Shown piece by piece: positions 1-12,476 of a DNA stretch of 64,000 nucleotides; position 1 is the first letter of the stretch; each line of letters starts with the position of its first letter. Origin of the DNA: Blepharisma japonicum (lineage: Eukaryota; Ciliophora; Heterotrichea; Heterotrichida; Blepharismidae); the NCBI GenBank assembly GCA_949751835.1, contig CATKHK010000025.1, positions 420,741 through 484,740 on the forward strand. Reading direction: 5' to 3'. A program made the translations under genes and the position numbers. The notes under the pieces were generated by a model. It saw only the letters and a program-made list of their open reading frames with translations. It was not told the origin of the DNA and did not search any database.

Positions 1-1047
1 TTGCTCCCCTAGCTCCTTAAAACTCTCAATATCAGCTTGTGTCTCTTTTATCTTTTCAAACAAGCTTTCAACATTTTTAATTTTATATTTTTCAAGCCCA
101 AGTTTAAATTCTTCTTCAATATTAATTTCGCTTATTTTATCTGAATCAATTTTTTCATTTTCAAATGTTTCATAATTTATAGAAACTTTTTCAAGATCAG
201 CAAATAATTTGTTCAATTCTGTTAATATTTCTTCTTGCTCTTTTTCTTTTCGATAGTTTCCTTTTTTATTTCAAAGATTAATATATTTTTTGCAATCCTC
301 AATTTTTTTCAATAATTGTTCTTTATTGTTAATCTGATACTTTGCGAAGCCCTCTTGTATTTTTTGTTGTAAATCATATAAATTTTCATTCTGGTAATCT
401 TGAGTAAAACTACTTCTGCATTCAGTGAGCTGATCTAGTGGTGATTGCTCTTTTATATTCCCTAAGTTAGGTGCTTCATTTTTCTGCTCTTCAAAGAGAG
501 GCACTTTGGCTTCATCAATTTTTTGAGAAATAGATTGAAAATCATTATCATCAGGTGTAATTATATTATTATTTATTGGCTTTTCGCCAAAATAGATACT
601 TTTCTCTATTTTTAAATTTAGATCAGCTTTATTTTCTTCAGAATTTTCTAGATCATTAGTTAAGATATCCAATGACTCTTCATTTATCTCTTGGAGAATA
701 ATCTCAATGCCAACATCTATAATTTCTTCTCCATTTTCTTGAATTGAGATCATCTGCTTGATTGGTAAGCCTTGACCGAGATGGATATTGGCGGATCCCA
801 GCTCAATTAAATCTGATGAAAAAGCCTTTAATATTAAGAAATCTCGATCATATTTTTCGACTTCTGAATAAATTCGCCATGCTTTATTTAGAATCTCATT
901 ATCTGATTGGTGAACAAATTTTCCTGTTACTTGATTAATGAGTTGAAATTTGATCTCAAGGCTAGAGTTGATCTTAGCAATATTCTTTATTTCAGCATCA
1001 ATAACTTTGATAACCATCATCACTTCAGGTTTCAATTTCTCCACCAT
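1..1047 (-). CDS. Partial paralog (N-terminus) of the GTPase-SecA-vWA giant protein
   Basis: This gene starts at the ATG at 1045-1047 and runs off the left edge of the window, so only about the first 349 codons are visible. The protein begins MVEKLKPEVMMVIKVIDAE and is almost the same as the N-terminus of the giant protein at 2365-11697, so it is a close paralog. The one visible TGA (271-273) lies where the paralog has CGA (Arg). It reads as Trp in this genome, so the frame stays open. The visible part carries none of the catalytic domains: it is an N-terminal domain of unknown function followed by a Lys/Glu-rich, probably helical region. Whether the full GTPase and SecA-like domains follow cannot be seen. 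The gene sits on a segmental duplication that also includes its upstream region. Confidence 0.7.
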
Positions 1048-1797
1048 TTATATTATTATAAGCTATAAAAATATTGGGGCTCAAGTGGACATAAAAGATG
1101 GAAAATGGCGAAATTTTTAGAGAGAGAGTTATCTATACAAAATTTAGTGCAAAAAATACTAGAAACAAGTAAAACCCCTACTATTTTCTAAAAATTAATT
1201 TGCCTCAATAAATGAGAATTAAAGAAACCATAAAAAAATTAAAAATATTTTAGGAAAGCATGCATGCAGTATTTATATTTCATCCATAAATTATCGTTCT
1301 TGAGACTCTAATAGCAGATTGAAACAATCAAGCTCTAATTGGTAGAAGTTATAGCCCCATTTTTATATGTAAATAAGAGCCTTTCAAGACATAGCCTTAT
1401 TATTATCGTTAAGTATATAATTTAAGACTTGGAAAAGTAAATAAAAATCTAGAAACTTTAACATCTATTTTAAAGTAGCAATTTAAGCTTTATTTGAAAG
1501 AATCAATATTAATAAATAAATAAATATGAAAAATATCTGTTCTTAGAAGTTAAGCGAATTATTAATAATTCTTTATTAAAGCAAGCTTAAAGTCAATTAA
1601 AAACTTATAAAAGTTATAAATTAGTATTTTTAATATCTTAAAATTAGCATATTTCCAATTTTATTATATTCATTAGCTGCTTTTACTGTCTTAACAATGC
1701 AAAATTTCCTGAATCATGCAGGCCTAAGATTTTTGCAATTTAAATTGATTCATATAATATCTATGCATTGATATTATATGAAGCTAAAATTTGATAA

Positions 1798-1836
1798 ATA
1801 GAAGGAAAAGTCCAAGTATTAGAAACTCCAGACTAT
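1798..1836 (+). pseudogene. Truncated start of a dynamitin gene copy
   Basis: This is the duplicated beginning of the dynamitin gene at 12443. The start codon ATG has become ATA (1798-1800). The following codons match for about 13 residues, then the homology ends at the duplication boundary and a TAA follows almost at once. It cannot make dynamitin and marks the breakpoint of the duplication. Confidence 0.75.
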
Positions 1837-2094
1837 TAATTTTATTGTCATTTTAATATAAAAAAAATACCTAAGAAAGCTCATGGGAATTGTTAGCTTA
1901 CCACGATTTAGAGGACTTTTATAATCGATGTCTTCAGCAAGACTCCATGAAATTTTTGGAGATTTAAGATGAAACTTGACATAGTTTCGAGATAGAAAGA
2001 GATCAAAGTAGCCTTTTTTACTAAGAATCGGATTTCAAAAGGGAACTGTAATTTTTATGACTTCAAATTCCTGCTCCCAAGTATATTTACTCAT
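1819..2094 (-). pseudogene. CS-domain (DNAAF4/DYX1C1-like) N-terminal fragment
   Basis: The frame opens at ATG 2092-2094 and runs 91 codons to TAA at 1819-1821, with one TGA read as Trp. The first 65 residues or so look like the p23/CS domain at the N-terminus of DNAAF4 (DYX1C1): MSKYTWEQEFEVIKITVPF, then a strand containing NYVKFHL, then SWSLAEDIDYKSP and KLTI. DNAAF4 helps preassemble axonemal dynein arms. The similarity ends where the segmental duplication begins, and the tail encoded inside the duplication looks random. I infer that the duplication cut a DNAAF4-like gene. A short real CS-domain protein is the alternative. The assignment rests on pattern only. Confidence 0.42.
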
Positions 2095-2364
2095 TTTTTG
2101 AATTATTAAAATAAAGTAATATAGCAATTCGCTATTTAATTTAAATATGATTAATTAGAAATATGTATGCAATATAAAGAGAAAATATAAACCAATTAAT
2201 TAATTTCGATTTACCTGCAATAGGGTAAAAAATAATTAATAATCTCATTAGAAAATTTAAGAATTGCAACATTCAGTAAGAATATATTTAAAATCGTTAA
2301 ATATATACTATATATTATTACAAGTATCAAAAATTTTGATAATCTTTTGAAATTATCTTAAGAT

Positions 2365-5300
2365 TTAGCGATAAATGCTAGAAAAGCCTCTATTAAAGCT
2401 TGCCATTTCATACTGTCTTTGATAAAGGTTCACAGCATCTTCGCCTGAAGTCAATCTCAAGATCTCTTTGCAAATTGCATTACTTAGATTTTCCGCTCCT
2501 GAAGAAGAATTTATATCTAAATAAGTATTAGTTCCTCTTGTCGTTTCACCTATCTCTTCAAAAGCATTTCTTGAGTTTTGGCTTGTATAAAATCCATGAA
2601 TCGGAATGCAATTTCTTGCAGCCTTTGCCAGTTCTTCATGATAGTTTTCCATAGAATTTGGTTGGGAATGTTTATGCTTCTTTTTCTTACCAAATTGATT
2701 ATTAAACGGATTTGGAGGGGGACTATTTTCAAAGTCTCCAATTAGAATTACTTGAGAAATCTTTTCATGCTTATGTCTGTCATTGATATATGTCAATGCT
2801 GTATTGATTGCTTCATTTCCTTTTCCACCTTGAGTACGAATTTCTTTGATAAAGGATTCTAATACTTCTGGTTTATTTGACCAAGAAGATTCTTGAAATA
2901 TTAAATCATGAGGGCAAGAAGACGTTCTATAAATGCAATATTTAATTTGGAAACACCCCGGACTAACTCCTTTTTTACCTAAAATTTCTCGAATGCGTTT
3001 AAAAATAATCCCAACTGTATTCTTGGCATTTTGGAGAAGATGAGACATGGGCTCTGTAGCCTGAAGCAAGATAATGATATTATAGCTATTTTCTGTAAAG
3101 TTTGAAATATTCTGCTCAAGTATGAAACTTTTGAATCCGCCAAGATTTCCGTGAGTGATATTATTTAAGAATTCAATAGACCTATCATGAGACTCTTTAA
3201 CATATTTCACATGCTTATTTTCATTACTATTTTTGGTTTCATAAAATTCATTTCTTTTTTGACACAAAAGTTCATAGATTGTGTTATTATTGCGAGCATT
3301 TAAAATATCTATATCACTGATTTGGAATTTTTGCAGCTCTTCAGCAAGCAATACCATGCTAAACGATCCTTGCTGCCCTTGTCTTGCTGATCTACCCATT
3401 ATTTGAGTTTCTTCTGATGCATCTTCAGATAAGAAAGTTTGAATTACATGAACTCCACCATTATCTTCAACAGTTTTATTTTGGCATTTAAAATCAATTC
3501 CACGTCCGAATACTCTGGTAAATAAGCTAACATATCCAGATATTGTTGCCTGATTAACCAATCTATAGCGGTCTCCTGACCTTAACTCTTCTGTCACTAT
3601 TTGAATGTGATGTCGTTTTCAGCTTGGATTAGAATTATTATAGAAATTCATTAGTTTTTCAGAAGTTTCAAAAAATATTAGAATTGCCCTCTCTCCTCGG
3701 TTTTTTCCAGTAATATGGCTATTAATTTCTTCAATTATCCTTTGAAAATAATTTTCTTTATCATTTTCGACGTGAATATCAGCATTTTCACTGAAAGCTC
3801 TATTGTTGTCTCCAAACACAGAAGGCATGTAGGTGGAATTTCTTATATTATAATCATTTTCAATAATAGTTTTTTCATGATGGCCAAGAGTTTTTAGAGT
3901 CCCTGTTACTCCCATAATATGAGTAAAATTATTTGGCATTTCAGCATAGGAAAAATCTCCACACCTTATGCTAATTCCAATGTGATTTTCAAGGCTTCGC
4001 TTGCTTATGCGACCATTTTCATGCTCTTTATAATAAGCCCACATAGTATAATATCCATAGCTTGTATGGAATGACACTCCATCATGCATTTTGTACCCTA
4101 TACGATCATCTTGCAAAATGTACTCATGCGAATCTAAATATTGAAGATAATATATCATATCTTTTGTTGCTTCAACAATCAATTCTTGATAATTAGAAAA
4201 ATAAGACCGGCATTTCATAAATTCTTGAGATTTAAATATATCTGTTAAATTGAGATTTCCATCTCTTCTACTTCAAATGAGATTAATCAGATTTTTTATA
4301 AAATCATTTTGAATTTTAGTAGCGGGCCTAAAAATTTTACCATAAAATGCTTTGCTGAAGAATACATCGACTTCATCAATCAATAATATTCTTGATCGCT
4401 CACTTTCTGAATGAACTCTAAAATCTGCATCCTCTGAATTCGGATATATTTCATTTTTAACAAATTCTCTTATATCTATTTTGCTATTGATCTCATTCTC
4501 ACATAGTTCATTAAAAGTCCCATATCTGATAAAGTCAGAAATATTTAAGCAGTTAAATAATTGACTAAACTCTTCATAATCTCTTGTGCTTAAGTGCTCA
4601 CTATAGCATGCACATCTTACGCTGAATCCCAATAGAGCTAGCATTGCTGATGTTAGACCTAAAGTCACAGATTTTCCCTCTCCTGTCAAAATTTGTATGA
4701 GGTTATTGGCAAATGTTGTTTGGCCGCTATAGCCAATACCAATCATCCTAAATATTGATAAAACTTGAACAGGGTGAGGCGACAATATCGCTTTATAATT
4801 ATTCTCATTTGAATCAGGGTTAGTTTTTTTAATATTCAAAAGAGTTCACAATGTAGCTAAATAAGCAAGAAGCTTTGGAATAATTTTTTTATCTATTGTG
4901 TCTAATTTTTTCTTAGAAGACATAAAGCCAAAACCAAAGCCAGCAGAGAATTTACTACATATAAGCACTGAAAGTTCATCAATTGCGTTACCTATACTTG
5001 AATCTGTTGTTAATTTTATATATTTACTGCTAATCTTTTTATAAAACTTTTCATACTTTGTAAAGTGCTCGGTTAATACAGTTTTATCTATATTCGATCC
5101 ATCTATTCTTTCCATAACATAAACTATATTGAATTTCTCTGTTCTATCTGACCATAATCTATGCTTTTCGGTTTCAAAAAATTTATGCTCATCAATTATT
5201 ATAAGTCCAGTGTTCTCTTTTTCAAGTTCATCATAAATCGCTCTTACTTTTAAGCTGTTATGGCTCTTAAATTGAACTAAAAGCTTATCAATTAATTTAT

Positions 5301-8300
5301 CAAGTCTTTCCTTCGCTGGAGGAAAGTTTATTGATATAGTTTTTATGCTGATTAGTGATTTAATAGCATCATTAATTGAGGTTGAAGGATTTGAAGCTAG
5401 AATTTTATGACTTTCTACTTTTTGATTAATGGTATCTTCGATTTTATTCAATATTTCTGTTAAATCTATTCCTTTAATATATATTGAATTTTTAAATGAA
5501 CATAAGAGTCTATAGCCAATTCTAAGCTTTGCATAGTCAGCGTCTAAGAAGTCTTCTTTATTAATACACTCGAATGTATTTTGTTTGACATTATCAATTT
5601 CTGCTTTCAATGAGCTAATACATTCATCATAAATTTGAGAGAATTTTAAAATATGGCTTTCAATTTCTCCAAACTTCATCATTGAGCGAAAGTTTTCTTT
5701 TAATGATTTAAAGCTATCATCAAGTATTTTTTCGTGGTTTATTTCATCATCTTGAACTGTGAAATTCTTTAAATAGCTCGCAATGCCAGAAAATTCATTA
5801 TTTAGCTCATCTGAAATTTCTAAATAGTTTTGACAATATGATAATTTCAAATAAAGTTCTATTGGATTACTATCATAATAATATTCTTCTTCAAATTCTA
5901 CATTATCACAATTTTTACAATGCAAGGATTTGAATTCTTTTAAATTCTGAAGTAATATGTCATACTCTCTGATTTTGTCAAGATGATAGTTACTAAATTG
6001 GGTATTATTAGGAGGTTTTGACATGTTATAATTCCTATATATAGTTACAAAGAAATCTGACAAAGAAGAATAAATGTTTTGAGTCGGCCAATCAAGAAAA
6101 TATAACCCGCTTCCATTTGTTTTGTCAATAAGTTTAATATTAAACTCGACTATTCTTCGAAAATCTTTTCAGCTGGATACAATAATATCTACTTTTTCAT
6201 TTTTTATATTTCTTATGCGGTGGCATATGCCTTCAAATTTTTTATTTATTTCTTCTCCTAGCTTTTTATCAATGAGATTTTTTCCATCATTTCCTAAAGC
6301 CTTCCGAATGGTTTGATAATGCTCATATATTGCTGCTTTCTCCAATGCTAATTCTAGATCATTTTGCTTTAAAGCATTGCATGCTTCATCAATAATCAAA
6401 TTCAAAACTTCCTTCAGCTTGCCTTTTGAGTCATTTATTGACTTTGAACCTCTTTTATTAAAAATATCATCAATAATTATTTGACACAATTTTTCTATAT
6501 CCTTGTCTTTAGTAGCAATTTCTAGTAGAATTGCTCTTTCTTCTTTATTTATCTTTAAATTCTTCTTTCATTCTTTAATTTTCAGCTTTACATTATTTTC
6601 AATCTCCTCTGGGAAAAACTGATAAATGTTTTCGATTGATTTAATTTTTTGCTTTTTATCGTAATAATTGCTTTTACTCATTTCTTCTTCAATAATTTCT
6701 ATTTTTTTATACACAATTTGTTTTATTTTTTCAATGCAGTCGGTAAAATTAGGATTTTGTTGCGCTGCTTTTTCAAGCTCTTTAATAATATATTTTGGAC
6801 TAATAAAATCTTTATAAGATTCAATTGGAATTTTGTCGAAATTTTCTGGAATAGATTGTGGAAGATTTTCAATCCTTGTTTTTAATCGTAAAATCTCAGG
6901 TTCTAATGGACTTGTGATTTCTGAATAGCTTAAAATGGGACATATTTTTTCAAGATTTCCAATAAAAGTCTCTGCATCACAGTAGCTATATTTATTAATT
7001 TCATGTTCAATTCTTTTAATCCATTTCTTTATTTTATCTGCAAAGAAATTATAAAAGTTTACTTCTGACTCGACTAGGCTTAATTTAACCTCTTTATCAA
7101 CATAGCTAAAAATTGTTTCTTTAGCACTTTTAATATTCTTTTGATTTTCTACAACCTTATTTATATTTTCATCTTCAATTTTTATGCTTGCCTTATCCAA
7201 GCAAAATTGACTTGCTCCCATAAGATTTACTATAATTGATTGTATTTTATTTGAGATTATTCTGAAATTACTGCGCCTCTTAAGCTTATCCAAATTATTT
7301 ATTAATATTTCTGCTTCAGAAAATTCACAATTATCTATGCAAGTAATGATATTTTTTTCAGTTTCACTAATTTGTTTGCAAAATTCATTTTGAATTTCTA
7401 AAAAACGTTTCGAAAACGTGGTTTTATTAGCTGTGATTTGGTCTATTAAAGATAGTGATTCAAATATTAGAGAAGATAAATAGTATTGATTTATTTGATT
7501 CTCATGCTTATAGTGTTCAGATGTATTAAATAGCTCTTGCTCAATACGATTTATTTTAGTATTGTATTCTTCAAGTATATCTCTACATTCCAAATAGTCC
7601 ATAATAGATTGAGCTTTATTTCTTAGATCAATTCCTTTTTCAAATGCAGAGTATAATCCTTGAGAAGCTTCTTTGCATTGGGATTCTGTCAATGATTCTT
7701 TACTAATGAATCTTTCTATTATAGCGAAATGAGCCTGAAAATTTTGATGGATTTGCTGCCAATTTTTCCTAAGAAACTCAGTAAATTTCATTCATAAATC
7801 TTCAGAGTTTTTAAATGATATTTCTTTGCATATTTTTAAATAATTTAATGAATAGTTTGCTTTTGTTCAGTTAATATTTTCCTTAGGATGAGCACTTTTG
7901 ATTTGCTTTTCTTCTTCTTCTTCTTTTGCAGGTATCTTAAATTCATCCATATCTTCATGATAATTTTCCTTAAGCGCATCAGTTTCCAAGCTATTTTGAT
8001 CCTCAGCAGATGATTTTGATTCTTCTATTTCATTGAGAAATTCAGCTTTAATTTCATTTAAAACTTGATTAATACGGCCTTTAAATTGAATATAATAGCT
8101 TTCTCCTGTCTTTTCTAATGAGGGTATAAACTCTTTTAAAGTTTCAAGTGATTTCATTTGATTTACAATCTCAAAAGCTGTTTTAATTGAACTGGAGTGT
8201 TCAATATTTAAGTCAATATCTTTAAATTTTGAATCAATTTTATCCACGAACTTAATAATTTCGTTATTAATTTTGTCTAATTCTGACTCACAAGCACCGG

Positions 8301-11300
8301 GGCAAATTCTTTCTATTCACTCCCCTTCTTTTAATCCTGCTAACGAATTTGATAATAAATTAAAATCTATTCTTTCAGAGCTTGAAAAATCATTAAGAAT
8401 CTCTTTAATGCTACTCCTAAAGCTCGCCATTTTTCTCTCTATCTCAAATATTAGATTTTTATGCGTAGTTCTCACTTTTGTCTCAACCTCACTGATTTTC
8501 ATTAGTAATTCCATTTCTTCAAAAATTGCTTTAGCAGCTGATAAGCTATGGGCATCTTTATCTCTTATAATATCAAGTATTTTTTCATCTAGTTTATTAT
8601 AATGATCAAGATATTGCTCTATTGCATTTTTGATAGAAGAATCTAAGTTTTCAATGTCAATAATATCTTTGAACACATCTATTTCTTTAATATTGCTCAA
8701 AATTCCGAAATAATTAATTATAGTATCAATATAATTTTCTTCAATTTTACCATTAGTGTATAATGGCGCTAAATTCCCAACTAAAGCCAATATACAAGAT
8801 TTTATTATTTCTAAGAGCTTTTGATATTTTATGTCTAAATCACTCAAATTCAAATATCTCCCAATATTTTTTAAGTAGGCTTTAACTTCTTTGATCTGAT
8901 TAGAACATAAATTAAAATCTTTAATTTCAAAACTCTTTTCTGCTTTCTTTATCATTTCAATAATAAAATTCTCATATATCAGCTTCAATTCAGAATTTTT
9001 CCCATTAAACTCTTCGAAAATTTCAGCAATAAGACTCAAATTTTTCAGCTTAGCTTTCGCAACTTCAATGTCAAAATTTTCAATATCGTTTTTTTCATTT
9101 AATTTGAGCTGTAGTTCAATATTACTCAAGAATTCTTCAGAAGAAGGAGTTTTTCCTTTTAGATGGTCTTCTCTAATTTTTTCTGATTCTTTGATTTCAT
9201 TAAAGCTACGCTTATATGCTTCTACAGTATCTTTGAGTAGCACATTCTTTTCATGAACTGAACTATTGAATAGCATAATAGCAGAATTAAATACTTCTTT
9301 AGTTCCTTCAATTACTGAATTGACACATTTATTATATTTATCTTCATATTCTCTAAATAAGCTAGATAATGTTTTTAAATCATCTAGCCTGTCTTTTATC
9401 ATAAAATAATCTTTTATTCGTAGTGCAGTTTCAATCTCTCCTTTATAGACCTCGATTTGATTTTCTATTCTATCTCTTGATTCTACTGTCAAAAAACAAT
9501 TGAAAATATTTTCAGGATCATTAATAGGGGTTATCTCAAGTATTTTATGGAGAATATCTTCAGGGTCATCAGTCAATGGAGAAATCACATTAATATTATC
9601 TCTTGTTTTTTTCTCAATGTCAGCTATTAAATCTCTTGTGAGGCTATCATGATTTTCATTAATTGAATTATTAATTCTTCCATGAATATTTTTAATTTCA
9701 TTTTTTTCATATCTTGTAAATGCATATGCAAAGGATTGAGAATGATTTTTTAATCCAGGACAAAATTTAGCAAGAGAATGAGCTAAATTTTTGAATCCCT
9801 GAAATCTACCACCTTCATCTTTTCCACTTATTAAAATTATTGGTCTTACGCTTTTGCATTTTTGTATTGCATTAACGATTCCTCTGGTATTTGCTATATC
9901 AACTTCAGCTCCTGCAGTGTCCATAAGTCCTGGTGTATCACATACAAAAATTTCTGATTCTGTAGGAATTTTTACTGCAGTTATATTTTTAGTTTCAGAT
10001 TTATTTAAGTTAGAAACATTAACCTTTTTGAGTACTTCATCATTTATTACTATTGGAACAATATGCTCAACGCCATTCTCTGTTATTTTCGTTAGTATGG
10101 AGCCAGCTAGAAAATGGACTGTCGTAGATTTTCCACACCCAGTTGACCCAATCAGTAAAATTATATCTTTATTTTCCAGATTTTCAGTTGCGATTTTTGA
10201 TTTTTCTATTAATCTAAATAGTTCTTTAAAATTTACAGGGCTTAGGTTTGTAATAATATTTTTGATCAGTCTAACTGCATCGTCCCAACTTTGATTGTTT
10301 GAATAATTTTTCAAATCATCAACAAGTCCATAATCTATCTTAGTATCAACTTTTCGTGCTTGTTCATTCAGAATTTCAAACTCTTGGTCTATATTTATTT
10401 GGTTTATCTTTTGCAAAAGTATTTCTGGAATTATAAATTTAAAGGATTTTAAAGAAAAATAGCACAAAATCTTTGATAAATGCTTTTCTAAACTTCATGG
10501 CATTGATTCAGTGTCTTCGTAAAGATCATCTAGAAACTTTATTTTGCTTTGAATATAATTACTTTCTCTTTCTTTTAGAATCTTGCTTACTAATTGATTA
10601 TAAAGCAAACAAAAATGTTTAAGCTCTTCTAAGGTCTTTTCTTCTTCATCTACTGACTCTTGCTCCCCTATCTCCTGAAAAATCTCAATATCAGCTTTTG
10701 TCTCTTTTATCTTTTCAAACAAGCTTTCAACATTTTTAATTTTATATTTTTCAAGCCCAAGTTTAAATTCTTCTTCAATATTAATTTCGCTTATTTTATC
10801 TGAATCAATTTTTTCATTTTCATAATTTATAGAGACTTTTTCAAGATCAGCAAATAATTTGTTCAATTCTGTTAATATTTCTTCTTTCTCTTTTGCTTTT
10901 TGATAGTTTCCTTTTTTATTTCGAAGATTAATAATTTTTTCACAATCCTTAATTTTTTTCAATAATTGTTCTTTATTGTTAATCTGATACTTTACGAAGC
11001 CCTCTTGTATTTTTTGTTGTAAATCATATAAATCTTTATTCCGGGGATCTTGAGTAAAACTACTTCTGCATTCAGTGAGCTGATCTAGTGGTGATTGCTC
11101 TTCTATATTCCCTAAGTTAGGTGCTTCATTTTTCTCCTCTTCAAAGATAGGCACTTTGGTTTCATCATTTTTTTGAGAAATAGATTGAGAATCATTATCA
11201 TCAGGGATAACTATACTATTATTTATTGGCTTTTCGCCAAAACAGATACTTTTCTCTATTTTTAAATTTAGATCAACTTTATTTTCCTCAGAACTTTCTA

Positions 11301-11697
11301 GGTCATTAGCTAAGATATCCCATGACTCATCATTTATCTCTTGAAGAATAATCTCAATGCCAACTTTAATAATTTCTTCGCCATTTTCTTGAATTGAGAT
11401 GATCTGCTTGGTTGGTAAGCCTTGAACGAGATGGATATTGGCGGATCCCAGCTCAATTAAATCTGATGAAAAAGCCTTTAATATTAAGAAGTCTTGGTCA
11501 TATTTTTCGACTTCTGAATAAATTCGCCATGCTTTATTTAGAATCTCACTATCAGATTGGTGAACAAATTTTCCTGTCACTTGGTTAATGAGTTGAAATT
11601 TAAGCTCAAGACTAGAGTTGATCTTAGCAATATTCTTTATTTCAGCATCAATAACTTTGATAACCATTATCATTTCAGGTTTAGATTTCTCCACCAT
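2365..11697 (-). CDS. Giant AIG1-like GTPase / SecA-type motor / vWA-like protein
   Basis: One uninterrupted frame of 3,110 residues runs from ATG 11695-11697 to TAA 2365-2367, with TGA read as Trp at every segment junction. Residues 1-500 are an unknown N-terminal region rich in Lys and Glu. An AIG1/Toc34-like GTPase follows, with the P-loop GSTGCGKST at about 517-525, DTPG at about 587-590 and a later FTRYEK that may be the base-recognition loop. About 1,600 helical residues separate it from a SecA-type ATPase: LTGEGKS (about 2337), a STRDYEE element like the SecA RD motif, ILLIDEVD (about 2437), GVTGTLKT, then the second motor half with GRGIDFK (about 2731) and MGRSARQGQQG (about 2767). 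A vWA-like domain with a degenerate metal site closes the protein (about 2870-3040). SecA drives protein export in bacteria and plastids. The role here is unknown. The motor motifs are clear; the GTPase subclass is less sure. Confidence 0.82.
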
Positions 11698-12476
11698 TTA
11701 TATTATAAGCTATAGAAATATTGGGGCTCAAGTGGACATAAAGATGAAAAATGGCGAAATTTTTAGAGACAGAGTAATCTAAACAAAATTTAGTGCAAAA
11801 AATACTAGAAGCAAGCAAAACCTCTGCTATTTTACTAAAAATTAATTTGCCTCAATAAATGAGAAGCATTAAAAAAACCATAAAAAAATTAAAAATATTT
11901 TAGGAAAGCATATAGTCTTTATATTTAATCCATAAATTATCGTTCTTGAGAATTTAATAGCAGATTGAAACAATCAAGCTCTAATTGATAGAGGAAATAG
12001 CCCCATTTTTATAAGTAAATAAGAGCCTTTCAAGACATAGTCTTATTATTATCGCTAGATATATAATTTAAGACTTGGAAAAGTTAATAAAAAATCTAGA
12101 ACATTAGCATCTATTTTAAGTAGCAATTTAAGTTAATTTGAAAGGATCAAAAATTAATACATAAATAAATATGAAAAACGTCTTTTCTTAGAAGTTCAGC
12201 AAATTAATCAATATTTCTCTATTAAAATAAGCTTAAAGTTAATTAAAAACTTATAAAAGTTATAAATTAGTATTTTTAATATCTTAAAATTAACATATTT
12301 CCTATTTTATTATATTCATTAGCTTTTTTTACTGTCTTAACAATGGAAAATTTCCTGAATCATGCAGGCCTAAGATTTTTGTAATTTAAATTGATTCATA
12401 TAATATCTCTGCAAGATATTATATTAAGCCAAGATTTGATAAATGGAAGGAAAAGCCCAAGTGTTAGAAACTCCAG
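10660..12476. repeat. Segmental duplication, copy 2 (matches 1-1836)
   Basis: This is the intact partner of the copy at the left edge. It contains the first 345 codons or so of the giant GTPase-SecA gene, the whole divergent intergenic region and the start of the dynamitin gene. Both genes are complete here, so this copy is probably the source. Confidence 0.85.
11698..12442. promoter_or_regulatory. Divergent intergenic region between the giant gene and dynamitin
   Basis: This AT-rich 745-base stretch separates two gene starts on opposite strands, so it should hold both promoters. Its copy at 1048-1797 is well conserved. I see no named promoter element, RNA gene or credible reading frame. Confidence 0.5.

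Larger units (their letters stand above)
1..1836. repeat. Segmental duplication, copy 1 (matches about 10660-12476)
   Basis: The sequence from the window edge to about 1836 aligns in the same orientation with about 10660-12476. The copy covers the 5' part of the giant gene, the divergent intergenic region and the first 13 codons or so of the dynamitin gene, with only small indels and substitutions. Similarity stops abruptly after the shared tract ending in ccagacta near 1836. The stretch 1048-1797 is the duplicated intergenic region and holds no other gene that I can support. Confidence 0.85.

Noticed and set aside
271-273. TGA in the left-edge paralog as a disabling stop
   Set aside because: The paralog has CGA at the same place, so it is a single C-to-T change, and TGA is read as Trp throughout this genome.
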